Below are positions 26,383 through 41,515 of a DNA stretch of 64,000 nt, piece after piece. How positions within the stretch are numbered: the stretch's first letter is position 1; each line of letters starts with the position of its first letter. The DNA is from Clusia tigrina (lineage: Eukaryota > Arthropoda > Insecta > Diptera > Clusiidae), in NCBI GenBank assembly GCA_920105625.2, contig OV050030.1, positions 84,090,570-84,154,569 on the forward strand, written 5' to 3'. The notes under the pieces are model-generated. The model had not been told where the DNA came from. It was given only the letters and a program-made list of their open reading frames with translations, and ran no database searches. The position numbers were made by a program, and so were the translations under genes.

Positions 26383-27762
26383 CTATCCCGACAACGCTAT
26401 AGGTTCGGGCCGATCATCCGGCTCGCAGAAAAGTTTTAATTCGCCGATGTGGGCGGTCCTCTCAGTTTGGTGACCTTCCAGTGTCATCTTCACTATAACC
26501 GGCGAAATGAAATCTTTGACACGAAACGGCCCATCGTAGAGGGGCGCTAGTTTGGCGGCGAAATGGTCTGTCGCTTTTGATAGGTTGTGTTGTTTTACCA
26601 ATACAAGCTGTCCTATGCTTGGCTTCCACGCTCTGCGTCTTAGGTTATGGTACCTTCGCTGGTCTTGTGCTGCCCTCTCTAGGGTTCGTTTCACTAGCTG
26701 GTATGCCTCCTTGAGCTGTTCTGAACGTTCATTAGGTGTTTGTGGTAACGCACCTGTACCCAATGTCGGTTCGTCATACAGCGCTTTTGGGAGTCGTGAT
26801 TCACGTCCTTGCACTAAATATGCCGGGCTATATCCGGTCGTCTCCGAGACACTTGTATTCATGGACAGCGTCAGTTCCGGGAGCAGTTCATCCCATCGTC
26901 GCTGTTCCTTGTTGGCGAACTGAGCAGTCATAATTTTTATGGTGCGATTGGTGCGTTCAACTGCGTTCTCCTGTGGCGTATACGGTGCGGTAAAGTGGTG
27001 TCGCATCCCGTAGTCTTCAGTGAATCGTCGGAACGCCCTGCTAGTAAACTGGGACCCATTATCCGAGACTAGAACCTTTGGCACGCCAAAGCGAGCTAGA
27101 ATGCGCTCCCGGAAATCCCGTTGTAAAGTCTCGGTAGTGGCTTTCCGGAGTGGCGCCATTTCAGTCCACTTAGTGTACTTATCATGGAACACTACCAGCA
27201 TAGTCTTCCCATGCGCTGACCGTGGAAGGGGTCCCACGAAGTCGACACACAGAACAGCCCCCGGCTCCTCCGGAATCTGTGTGAGCCTTTCTCCGGCCGG
27301 TTGTTGTTGGCTGCATTTATACTGCTGGCAAAGCTTGCACCTTCGTACATAGCGACTGGTATCCCGGAAGAGTCCCGGCCAATAGTAGCGAATTGCGATG
27401 CGCGCAATGGTCTTCCGGATGCCTAGATACCCCGCTGTTGGTGAGTCGTGGTTCTCTCTCAAGATGCGTTCCCTAAGCGCAGTCGGCACACACAGTTTCC
27501 AAGGAGCACAGTCCTCGTCGCCTGATCGATTTGGGATGTGCCGGTAAAGCTGTCCGTTCTCGAGAGAGTAGTCTGCGAACTTGGCCGGCTCGGTCATCAC
27601 CTCTGCCCTCCGCTTCTGCCACCAGTTCCAGTCCTCATCCGGCTTCTCCTCCACTGTGATGGTGCACGCAGCCTCGACTGGCTGCCTTGATAACGCGTCG
27701 GCTACTACGTTTAGCTTTCCTCTACGATACTGCACCTCGAACGAGTGCTGTTGGAGTTCCAA
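26383..27762 (-). pseudogene. Osvaldo-like integrase (end of pol)
   Basis: Joins element DNA to the chromosome. The frame opens with the end of RNase H (YRRGKLNVVADALSR), then the zinc-binding domain (NHDSPTAGYLGIRKT ... CKLC), the catalytic core with Asp in LCVDFVGPLP, Asp in VSDNGSQFTS and Glu in PQENAVERTNR, then a C-terminal DNA-binding part (VLVKQHNLS, YDGPFRVKD). The second His of the HHCC motif appears as Tyr (GYLG where relatives have GHLG). It is in the same frame as the RT piece and separated from it only by one stop codon. It ends about 170 bases before the LTR. Confidence 0.9.
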
Positions 27763-29432
27763 CGCTCATCGAGCTATACGTCCTGAAGGGCTTTCGATTG
27801 AGTTAAGCCACTTCAGGGACAAGTGATCCGTTATGACCGTAAATTGATAGCCTTCTAGGTATGGCCGCATCTTACGTATACCGCAGACGATGGCTAGGCA
27901 CTCTTTCTCCGTAGGAGAGTAGTTTCGCTCTGCTGCATTCAGATCCCTGCTGGCATGGGATATCTCCCGCTCTGTTCCTTCTATATCTTGGGTGAGCACC
28001 GCTCCCAAACCATAAGCACTAGCATCTGTCTGAAGAGTAAATTTCTGAGAAAAGACTGGACATGCCAGGATTGGCGCCTCGGTTAGCTGCCGCTTCAACG
28101 TGTCGAAAGCCTGCTGTGTAGCGTCGTCCCACTTAAAATGCTTCCCTTTCTTCAGGAGTGCAGTCAGCGGCAGTACGATTTTCGCAAAATCGGGGACAAA
28201 ACGGCGGTACCACGAGGCTATTCCCAAGCAACGTCGGAGCTCTCTTACGTTCTGTATTGGTTTTAGTTCCCGTATGGCCGCGACTTTGTCCGGATCCGTA
28301 TGGATTCCCTTTTCACTCACCACGTGGCCCAAATATTTTAATTCCTTCCGGAAAAATGCACACTTCTCAAGATTGAGTTTTAGATTAGCCTTGCGCAGCC
28401 GATGGAACACCTTCCCCAGACTTTGTTGATGCTCCTGCAGTGTTCTTCCAGTGACGATCATGTCGTCCAAGTACGCAAACCCGTGTGGTTCCATGTCGTG
28501 GCCAATTACCTGATCTAGTGCTCGCTGGAACGTTGCTGGTGCGGAGTGTAAGCCAAATGGCATGACTCGCCACTGAGAGAGTCCTCTGCCGGGTACGGTA
28601 AACGCTGTATACTCCTTACTCTTCTCATCCATCGGGATCTGCCAATAACCGTTTTTAAGATCCAGACTACTAATAAACTTGGCTTCGCGTAAGCGCTCCA
28701 AAATGTGCTGAATACGGGGTAATGGGTACGCATCGGGGATGGATCTCGCATTTAGTTGGCGATAATCCACACACAGTCGCCACCTCCCGTCTTTCTTCCG
28801 AACTAATACGATTGGGGCGCTATGGGGACTGTGGGAAGGTTCTATGCAGCCTTTCGCCAATAGTTCGTCTTTCTCTTTTCTAAAGAGCGCTTGTTGTGCC
28901 GGGTTCCTGGGGTAATACCTTTGCTTCACTGGCCTGTCGTCTTTCATCACGATTTTATGACTAGTTAAGTTGGACACGCCTGGCGTCTCGTCAAACTTAC
29001 TTAGCTCGGCAGCGAGAAATGTGTCGATCTTAGCCTCCTCGGAGGTAGCCTCAGCTCGAATGGTCGTACACGATGTGATACCCTGTGATTGCACGCCATT
29101 GGCCTGTGGTCTCAAATTCACTACTTGATCCCCACACCTTATAGTGGTTCCTTGTTTCGACAAAAAATCTAAACCCAGAAGCAAGTCGTCGGTGAAGTCA
29201 GGCATCGTAAGTAGTTCCATTTGGCATACCCCTTCCCAAGCATTACATTGATCACTAGCGCCTCCGTTATGTCTCGAGTTCGTCCGTCAGCCATACGTGC
29301 TCTAATGAGTGTAGGGACAACCCTACCGGTGGTAGTACGTAGTTGACGAGCGAGCCGCTCGCTAACGAAGCTTCGTGTAGCTCCCGTGTCGATCGTTGCT
29401 GTTATTTCGAATCTTTGCGGCGTACATACCAC
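27763..29432 (-). pseudogene. Osvaldo-like protease-RT-RNase H (pol)
   Basis: Protease motif TATIDTGATRSFV (29432-29169), then RT with LCVDYRQLNARSIPDAYPLP, MPFGLHSAPATFQRAL and the catalytic FAYLDDMIV, then RNase H with LQTDASAYGLGAVL and TEKECLAIVCGIRK. Protease and RT are in different frames; the shift lies in an AAGGGG run near 29232. The RT frame stops at 27766 with TGA where relatives have Trp in GRIARW, and integrase continues in the same frame beyond. The protease frame is -1 relative to gag, an arrangement compatible with translational frameshifting in the parent element. Confidence 0.9.
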
Positions 29433-29439
29433 TGGTACT

Positions 29440-30219
29440 CTTCCAAACTATTCCGAAAGATCCGTTCCAGTTTCTGTGCTTCGGAGTACCCAGCATGCCG
29501 CATAAGATTTTGTATTTCCACAACGTATTCCTTAAACGTCTCCCGTAGTTTTTCACGCTTTTGCCGTATCTCATCCTCTAACTACTCCAGGTATCTGGCA
29601 GGCACGAATAATTTTAGGAAATCCGTTCGGAACATGCTCCATGCTGTCCAGGAACGATTGTTATTGCGATACCATAGAAGCGCACGATCCTTTAGGAGTT
29701 CCGGCATGGTACGCGGCAGCATGTTCCTGCTGAGCCCATACACCTCCGAAAGCTCCTCCACCCGTTCAATAAATGCCAGCGGGTCACGGCCACCATCGAA
29801 CTTAATCGACCACTTTCTTACGTGATCAATGACCACTGAATATGGACTGTTTCCACTCCGGGGAAAGTCCGGCGCCACACTTTGTACGGTGTCCTGCAGT
29901 GGTCCAGGTTGTTCGCCCCTACATGGTGATAGCGTATCCCTTCTTATGTCCATCGACCAACCTCTGTCCGCTCGATGTCCTGCATGCGATGGGGTGTCCT
30001 GCAAGTCAAGCTTGTACCTGGGGACAAACTTCTCATGTGATAGGCCTGCAATTCAGCCACTCGAATCTGCTGATCCTGGCTCAATTCGGTACCGCCAACC
30101 CACTCCGCCAATCGCTTACGGAGATCTTCAACTTTTCCTGTTGTATCTTGCTTGAACTCAGTGCAGTAGGCCACCAATTGATCTTTCCTCAGCGAATAAA
30201 CCCAACCCGTCTTCACCAT
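29440..30219 (-). pseudogene. Osvaldo-like gag
   Basis: Capsid protein gene that packages element RNA. The frame starts MVKTGWVYSLRKDQLVAYC, with a Lys/Glu-rich N-terminus resembling a SAP-like segment (DLRKRLAEWVGG). A frame change occurs near 30000. The capsid part follows (KFDGGRDPLAFIERVEELSE, LLKDRALLWYRNN, WSMFRTDFLKLFVP). A TAG at 29582-29584 replaces a sense codon after ARYLE, and the frame then continues to about 29445. No CCHC knuckle is visible. Confidence 0.75.
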
Positions 30220-30283
30220 CTTGTCACCACGTTGGTTATGGCAAACGTAGCTTGGGCGTTAGATTTCCTTGTTTTTTTTACAA

Positions 30284-30301
30284 ATCCCTGCTCGGGCGCC
30301 A
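30284..30301 (-). other. Primer-binding site, tRNA-Lys type
   Basis: TGGCGCCCGAGCAGGGAT on the minus strand, one base inside the 5' LTR end. It begins with the TGG that pairs with a tRNA CCA end and closely resembles the lysine tRNA primer site TGGCGCCCGAACAGGGAC. Confidence 0.8.
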
Positions 30302-30302
30302 C

Positions 30303-30975
30303 TGTAACGACTCAAATTTATAGCTGGGGTAAAACTCAGCGGCTCCAGGGGTCGTTACAGGAAATTACTCGGGCGTTGTATTTTCAGTTTTCTTTATTCA
30401 ATATTTATGCTTATCACTAGGCTTACACGTTATTACAAAAAATGATGGGCTTTATGAAGGCCGCTCCTGAACTTGGTGGTTCAGTCTGAACGGTGGTGGA
30501 TTGAAAAAACCACTTAAACCGGTTTGACTCTGAGAAGCAAGTCCTGGTTTTCTATGAAGGCGGATTGAAAAACCCAGCGTTCGTAGCAAACTCCGTTCTT
30601 CTTAATGTCTCGGTCTGTGCCTTTAGTCTTTCGTTTCAACGGTGGTGGATTGACAAACCACTTCCACCGTTTCTAACGCTGACGAACAAACTCTGGTTTA
30701 TTATGAGAGTGGATTAATGTCCAGCACTCGTAGTAAATCCAGCGCTTGTGTGTGTGTGTCCGTTGGTAATAATTCCTAGTCTCGTGGCGTCTATGCAGCA
30801 ACATTTCTAAAGTGCTTACTTGCGCGATGTCTTAGCAGGAAAACAGAGCGTATGTCCGGTTGCTGGCGCTTTTATAGCCACCTGTTGAATATCTAGTTGT
30901 TGTTCCAGTCCCGCTGGCCGTTGCTGCGACTACCGCTTCCTGTTGCTAAGGCCAATTCATTATTGGTGTTTTCTC
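30303..30975 (-). repeat. 5' LTR of the Osvaldo-like element, truncated
   Basis: Ends GAGTCGTTACA at 30303 and matches the 3' LTR up to TTGGTGTTTTC(C)TCTT near 30975, where a short AT run interrupts it. The U3 half, about 800 bases in the other LTR, is missing in this orientation. Confidence 0.85.
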
Positions 30976-30992
30976 TTTATATATATATATAT
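30976..30992. repeat. Short AT run at an inverted LTR junction
   Basis: About 17 bases of AT repeat separating the truncated minus-strand LTR from a plus-strand LTR fragment. Confidence 0.85.
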
Positions 30993-34260
<3,268 letters not shown>

Positions 34261-34560
34261 GTTATTTATGGTTAATATACAGGGGGAAACAATTATTTCA
34301 AAATATGTAAGCCAAAAGTGTTCCTACTTGTGGAATAAAGTTAACCAACCAAAGACGTGAGAGGTGATTGTATTTTAATAGGTAAGCGGCTGAAATACCC
34401 GGTGGTCAATATATGGAAATATATATATGGTGGTCAAATAATAATGCAGTGTGACGCATTAAGACCCCGACCGTCGCAATGAGCTAGCCGTGGCGACCAC
34501 GCAGCATCAAATAGAGGGGTTACGTAATAATACAAAATCAGTATTTGCTTGTTTTCTATA
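34261..34560. repeat. Shared spacer of the composite block (D3 copy)
   Basis: Reverse complement of 3500-3825 and 17660-18000, with GGTAAGCGGCTGAAATACC and GCTAGCCGTGGCGACCA. Non-coding. Confidence 0.85.
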
Positions 34561-34639
34561 AAACGAAAACAAATATAAAGGAGGAAGAATTTTATAAATC
34601 CAACCCAATGGACTTCAATATGGATATGGGCTTGGAGAC

Positions 34640-35345
34640 ATTAAATGATGTGTAAATCTTGCCACCCCAAATACGAACGAAGCGATACAGATCGAGAATC
34701 GAACCATTTGAGTTGCAAGAAAAGAATTTCTATGAAATATATCGTTTTGATAAAGAAACATCGTGGATTGTTTTTTCATGGACAATGACTTCCTGGATGC
34801 GACACATTCTGCAGTCATGCGAAAGTTGATATTCTTGCCCAAAAACCAATTGACATTGTTCAGAATGTCACAAAATCTTCGAACGCAAGTCCACGTATGT
34901 TGGACAAAGGTTTGTAGTATTTTTGACACCTACATGAATTTTATATTAACTTCAGCAATTGTTATAGGAACGAACCCAGACATTTTGGAAGGTCGATTGC
35001 GCTGTGAATGACGATGCTTGCTTTAAAACTAATTTTAGAATGAATCGGAGGTCATTTGACGTATTGTGCCAGATTTTGCGCTATTTGGAGAAACAAGACA
35101 TCATCCTTCGAAAGGACATACCCCTACAAAATCGTGTCGCCATAGTATTATAAGCACTGGGCTCGTCCGCAGAATACAGCAGCATTAGTAATATGTTTGG
35201 AGTTGGTAAGTCAACTGTATGCAGTATTTGTTTAAAATTTTGTTCTGATGCTTGGAAGTACTTGCGACCGAAATTTAATCATACGTTTATTCACTTCTTT
35301 GCTGTCTTTGACAAAATCTTCCAATAATTCTGCTGTTATTTCTTA
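34640..35345 (+). pseudogene. PIF/Harbinger transposase pseudogene, D3
   Basis: Plus-strand counterpart of the D1 copy: RYRSRIEPFELQEKNFYEIY, then a deletion joining GATAAAGAAACA to TCGTGGATTG (about 110 bases shorter than D1), then FRMNRRSFDVLCQILRYLE-like sequence and SISNMFGVGKSTVCSICL. Stops and frame breaks are present. This copy lacks the 3' acceptor region of the putative intron. Confidence 0.62.
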
Positions 35346-35603
35346 AGATTCCATTATTTGATAGGTAATTTCCCTGAGTTCAGAATTTTTTTCTACATTT
35401 TTTCAAATTTCTTTAACAGTTGGTTCTGAAAATTGACTTTCTTTATAGGTTCGCTAACAGGAAGAAGGTGAAGAAACAGACCCCTCCGCATTTACGGACT
35501 CCGACTTTCGATGGATTAAAAATTAATTAATAAAAGAAATTACATATTTCAATATGAAGTTTTTTCTTACCACTTATGCTATCCTCTACCAATACCTCGG
35601 TGT

Positions 35604-36560
35604 TGTAACGACTCAAATTTCGCTGGGGTAAAACTCACCGGTTTGCCAGGGGTCGTATACAGAAATTATTCCTCGGAGCTATAGTTCCATAGCTTTATTA
35701 TTTCAGAAAATAAAACACAACGTATTTTAACCTATTTCTAAATTTTCCAATTCGTTTGCTTAATTATAATAATGAATAAATCGATGAAGGCCGATCCGTT
35801 GGCACTGTGCAGTCCAGGTCTCCAGCCTCAATGGCAATGGATTGAGAGATCTCTTACACTGTTTAAACTTCGACAAGTAAGTGCTGTTTTGCTACGAAAG
35901 TGGATTGAAAAACACAAGATTCGTAGCAAACGCAAAACTTCTGATTGTCTAGGTCCGTGCGACTTTAGTCTTTGGTTTCAACGGTGGTGAATTGAAAAAC
36001 CACTTCCACCGTTTTAGATTCAACGTACAAATTCTATTTTGCTAAGAACGTGGATTGGAAAACCCAAGCATTCGTAGCAAACGCAGTAACTCTGTGTATC
36101 CATGTGTTCCTAGTCTTTAGTTTCTACGGCAGTGGATTGAAAAAATTCTTGCACCGTTGTAACTTTGACGAGCAAACTATGTTTTGCTATGGAAACAGAT
36201 GCAAAAACCCAATATTCGTAACAAACGCAGAAACTTCGAAATGTCCTTAGATCGGTTTGTTCTCACGGTGGCGTCTGATGATTAGGCATCATTTCCTTAG
36301 GTTTTCCTTTGGTCCGTCTCGAGTGGTGTGCAGCAGGAAAAAAAACCATATGCCCAGTTACAATCACTTTTATAGACACTGTTTTTGTTGTACGAATCCC
36401 GTTGGCCATTGCTTCTACTACCGCCTCTTGTTGCTAAGGCCATGGTATTGTTATTCCCCCATCTCGACCTTAGGCGACCTTCAATAATATTGAAGAAGTT
36501 CGCTTGCTATCAAGCGTGTAGGAGTTGTTGCGGCACATTTTTGTTGTTGCTCCTTATCTG
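35604..36560 (-). mobile_element. Osvaldo-type LTR segment, block D3
   Basis: Begins on the plus strand TGTAACGACTCAAATTT, the reverse complement of the LTR 3' end, and matches the D1 and D2 segments. The clearest internal repeats are here: GATTGAAAAAC-type motifs with ATTG at 35841, 35904, 35991, 36054 and 36136 and a variant near 36198. It lies head to head with the plus-strand gypsy gag. Confidence 0.68.
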
Positions 36561-36887
36561 TAATCAGTTGACGATAAATAATTGTAGAGAATTGGTATGT
36601 AAATGCTGCTAATACCTACCTTAAAGTAAAACGCCACCTAGCGACTTCTCGCATAAACATGACTAATGTCAAACCATATGTAATAATATGTTGTGAGAAT
36701 AAGTGTATAGAGGAGTTGCTGTTTAACCGTTAAAAGAGAAACACTCAAATTATTAAAGTGGCGGCGAGGATAAACAATTTTGTTTTAAAAATCAGATTCT
36801 GAATTCTTATCAACATCCATAAAGGACTGATTTACAGTTTTTCATAATTGTAAACGCGCACCAAGCACAATACCAAATGATGATTCT
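36561..36887 (+). other. Gypsy 5' leader region with PBS-like site, D3
   Basis: AT-rich sequence before gag, with TGGCGGCGAGGATAAACA at 36759-36776 as the candidate primer site, also present in D1. LTR limits are not definable. Confidence 0.35.
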
Positions 36888-37690
36888 ATGGTGAGTCAAG
36901 GAGCAGTTAATGATACCATTATTGCAGTAACAGCTATGGCAACTGGAGTTCGCGAATCTCGCCCAGCCGTCGATAATTGGAGCAATTGGAAAGAACTGCT
37001 CGATTCACAATTTGTAGAAACGGCATGTGAAGACGACAAAATTAAATCCTCAGTATTACTGAAACCAGTTGGTATTGAAGCATATGGATTACTTCGCGAT
37101 TTTTGCGACCCCGAACTGCAAGCAACAAAGAAATATAAAGATATATGTGCGCTGTTACAGCGGCACTATCTTCAACGACTTCTAATTTTTCGAGAAAGGC
37201 ATCGTTTTTCGACGCAAAGAAAACGAACGGGGAATCAGTAGCAGTTTGGTTTACTCACGTTAAAAAACTGGCAAAAAACTACAAATTTGAGGCATAGTGC
37301 GACGGGTTTGTGCTAAACAAATTTGTGACGGGCTTGGAGGACAAAGTTTTTGAACGGCTCTGTGAGGAAGAGGAAAACTTAACATTGGAAAAGTCTTTGA
37401 TGAAGGCTATGACAACAGAAGAAACAAATTTTTGCGCAAGGTGTTGAAAGTGAGTTTAACCTGGTAGAAAGCAAAATCGAGGGTATGCTAAAAATGGAGG
37501 AGATGAAAGATCAACTATCATGATGGTCAGAACAATAAGAATAATAAATCGAAGAACTGCAAGCATTGCGGGTGGAAGACGCACGAGAGCGAAAAACACA
37601 GTTCGTGTCATAAATGCAAGCGAGTGGGACATTTGGCAAACATTTGTTCGGGCAAGCATGTTAATTTAGTGAAAGTATTCGAGGAAGCTG
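36888..37690 (+). pseudogene. Ty3/Gypsy gag with zinc knuckles, D3
   Basis: Best preserved gag of this family. The first 117 residues are open (MVSQGAVNDTIIAVTAM ... RERHRF), including NWKELLDSQFVETACEDDKI and EAYGLLRDFCDPELQ. The frame then shifts and the capsid continues ([38 protein letters not shown]). Two Cys-rich knuckles follow near 37565-37650, CKHCGWKTHESEKHSSC and CHKCKRVGHLANIC; the second is a classic CCHC nucleic-acid binder. Several frame breaks; inactive. Confidence 0.75.
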
Positions 37691-38400
37691 TAGTGAATAG
37701 GGACTGTAATAGCAAACATAATAATTTGTATCAAAATAAATTGAGACCGTGCAAGAAAACATTGTACTTATAACGATGTGGACATAGAAATTTTAGGTTT
37801 ATTTAATGCTTCCGTAAAATTTCATGACCAACTGCGAAATTTAGGTTTGATTATTAGCAAAACATGCAGTCCACCTATTTTGGGACGCGGTTTTATGTCT
37901 CTATGCAGTATGGGTCTTTTGCAAGTCAATTTTCTGACGCAGTATATGTTTTTGCTGAAGAGTTAGGCACTTACAATGTGAATAAAATAAAGCTTAGTAT
38001 TTTAAAAAACGCGACATTTTTTGTAAGCCAAGACCTGTTCCACTGGCATGAAGATATAAGACAAAACCACAGTTGCGAGATTTGGTAGATAAAGACGTTC
38101 TGGTTCCGGTAGACAATTCTGAGTGGGCTACCCTTTTAATGCCGGTATTGAAGCCTAATGGTGATATACGCATGTGCGGAGATTATGAAACAACTATAAA
38201 CAAGTATTTAGAAGATGTTGAATACCCGCTAACACGCATAGATGAGCTTTGCGCTTCTCGAAATTCGATCTTACGAGCGCTTATAACCAATTGGTTTTAG
38301 AGGAGTCCTGTGCGTGGACTATACACATTGGACTATTCAAAATGACGCGTTTGCCGTTGTGAAGAATCTTTTTCAAAAAACTATTGAAACTGCGCTGTAG
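37691..38400 (+). pseudogene. Ty3/Gypsy pol, protease remnant and RT N-terminus, D3
   Basis: Contains DIEILGLFNASVKFHDQLRN (just upstream of RT in this group), then RT beginning RDLVDKDVLVPVDNSEWATL and ending with DVEYPLTRIDELCASRN and degraded AYNQLVLEES-like sequence. It stops at AACTGCGCTGTAGC, followed by an AT-rich tail. The catalytic YxDD motif and everything after are absent. The inverted copy at 50461-51077 has the same break. Confidence 0.75.
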
Positions 38401-38469
38401 CTATTTAATTTTTTTATATTTTTTTTAGTATCCATTTTTTTTGCAATCTGTATTAAATACAATAAACAA
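38401..38469. other. AT-rich tail after truncated RT
   Basis: T-rich sequence (TATTTAATTTTTTTATAT..) shared with 50397-50460 up to AATCTGTATTAAA and then diverging. Confidence 0.6.
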
Positions 38470-38965
38470 TATTTTTATCTTAAACCTATATAAATAACAT
38501 AATATTTATGGAGTGCACCCAGTGGTGCAACTATTTCTTAATTGTAGGTATTCATCAACACAAAATATCTGCTGTTGATTTCCTTTTTAAACGGCTGAAT
38601 GTAGTCATATGAGCTGTGAGTTCTGATATGAATGGATTAGAGTGCCAGTGAATTCTTAGCTTGTATGGCATTGCACATTTTTTTAATTCTTGCACAATTG
38701 TCGGGACTTACAGATAACGAAGGAGTTGGTTTGTTCGTTACGTAGAATGGATCTTCCCAATCATACGCAGGATTTTGATTGGAATCTCTGGAGTATTTCT
38801 ACATTAGAGGTTCACTTCGTTGAGTTTTACTGGTGGACAGGTGTCGCGTTTAAGAGTGAACTTAATTATATATAATATAATATAATTATATATAACTTGA
38901 TTCGCCAATCTTTCAACAATTTAGTGATTTTATCTAAGCACCTTTGAAGTTTAAGCCAGTTGTGG
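38470..38965 (-). pseudogene. jockey-clade LINE ORF2, C-terminal part
   Basis: Minus-strand translation gives LQRCLDKITKLLKDWRIKLY (after the RT catalytic motif in jockey-type proteins), FTLKRDTCPPVKLNEVNL, then VPTIVQELKKCAMPYKLRIH and SRLKRKSTADI, as in the conserved C-terminal end of jockey ORF2. Stops and a deletion between these parts. Followed leftward by AT-rich sequence that could be the 3' UTR. It may belong to the same insertion as 46985-48800, on the same strand and 8 kb away. Confidence 0.65.
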
Positions 38966-40135
<1,170 letters not shown>

Positions 40136-40157
<22 letters not shown>

Positions 40158-41515
40158 ACTCGGCCATTCTGATTTTCATTCGCCTCGAATGTGTCATCGC
40201 TATCATCGTCTTCGTATTGAACCCAAGGCTTCATAAATTCAGCACAACTAGATGTTTTCATGGGACCCTCGTAGCAATTACCTGTTCGAATTAAATAATA
40301 AGAATTTTTTAGTTTAACCCCTGTTACCTCATAAGGCCCCAAATATTTTGGTTTGAGCTTCAAACCACCGCCCAGTTGAGTCCTTTTGATGGCTACCAGA
40401 TCACCAACTTTATACTTTCGTGCTGGTTTCCGCTTACGATCGTATGACTTCTTATTTTCTGCTTGGATTTGCAGGATGTGCTCTTTTGCCTGCTGACGTA
40501 GTTTGTTTCGTTGGTCATCGAATTGCTTCACAATTTCCGCTTCGATAAGCTCTTTGATATGCAAGTCGTCTTTCATCCGCATTTTCACACCGGTCATTAG
40601 CTCAAAGGGTGTTGCGTGCGTACTTCGTGAAAATGAAGCATTCATTAGCTGCTGTACCGCCTGCACGTGTTTGTACCATTTCGTTGGTTCCCCAAGACTA
40701 AGTTTCGCAAGGACGTTAGCGATCACGGCATTCATTCTTTCAATTTGTCCATTGACGCGTGGTAGGCCAGTCGTTATCAGAAAATGCTTGATGTTTTGTT
40801 CGCTACAATAGTTCTTGAAATCTTCACTGGTGAACGCAGAGCCTCGATCAGATACGATGCTGACTGGATTCCCAAATATTTGGCTTTGCGTTTGAAGTTT
40901 TTGAATCAAATCTTTCGCTGACGTCGTTTTTGTGGGATACAACCAAATAAATTTTGTGAAAGCATCCACAACTGCTAATATGTGATTGTAAAGTTTGTTC
41001 GTCGACTCAAGTGGCCCAAGAAAATCCACATGGTACGTCTGCAACGGAGTTTCGCCTTTACTGATAGGATGAAGTTCTCCTTCCATTTTGCCACGTTTTC
41101 GATTACATAGAATACAATGAATACAACAAGATATTACTCCTTGTATCTTCTCTTCAAGCCTCGGTATATAGAAATCTCTTGATACGAGTTCCTTTGTCTT
41201 CTTCACCGCAAAGTGTCCTTTGTCATGTACTTGCCGAATAATATTGGTTTGCATCTCTTCAGGTATGACAACAAGTTCTCGTTCATCCTTTAGCTTATGA
41301 ATAACGTCGCCTTTCAAAAAATATCCATCATAATTTGGCTTGTCACGAAGAATTTCTCTTATTGCAATCAATTTGTCATCTCTGCTTTGAGCGTTTCTAA
41401 TTTCACATAAAATATTTGATTCGTTAATCATCATAATCGGATATCGACTTAAAGCGTCGACATGTCGCATCCTGGGATCCTGATCGGTGTTCCACAGTAT
41501 AATCGTATTCCTCAA
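40136..41515 (-). pseudogene. mdg3-like integrase (end of pol)
   Basis: Frame beginning near DPRMRHVDALSRYP (end of RNase H), followed by the zinc domain (VHDKGHFAVKKT ... CIHCILC), the catalytic core with Asp in YHVDFLGPLES, Asp in VSDRGSAFTSEDF and Glu in RVNGQIERMNA, and a C-terminal part VGDLVAIKRTQ. It ends VVGTVFP inside the 3' LTR. It is one frame off the RT piece; the shift lies within GGATCCCAGGATGCG near 41470. All catalytic residues are present. Confidence 0.92.

Noticed and set aside
35837..36215. CRISPR-like alternation of motif and spacer in the LTR
   Set aside because: The 'spacers' are themselves repeated with a period of about 148 bp; it is a higher-order repeat in a retrotransposon LTR.
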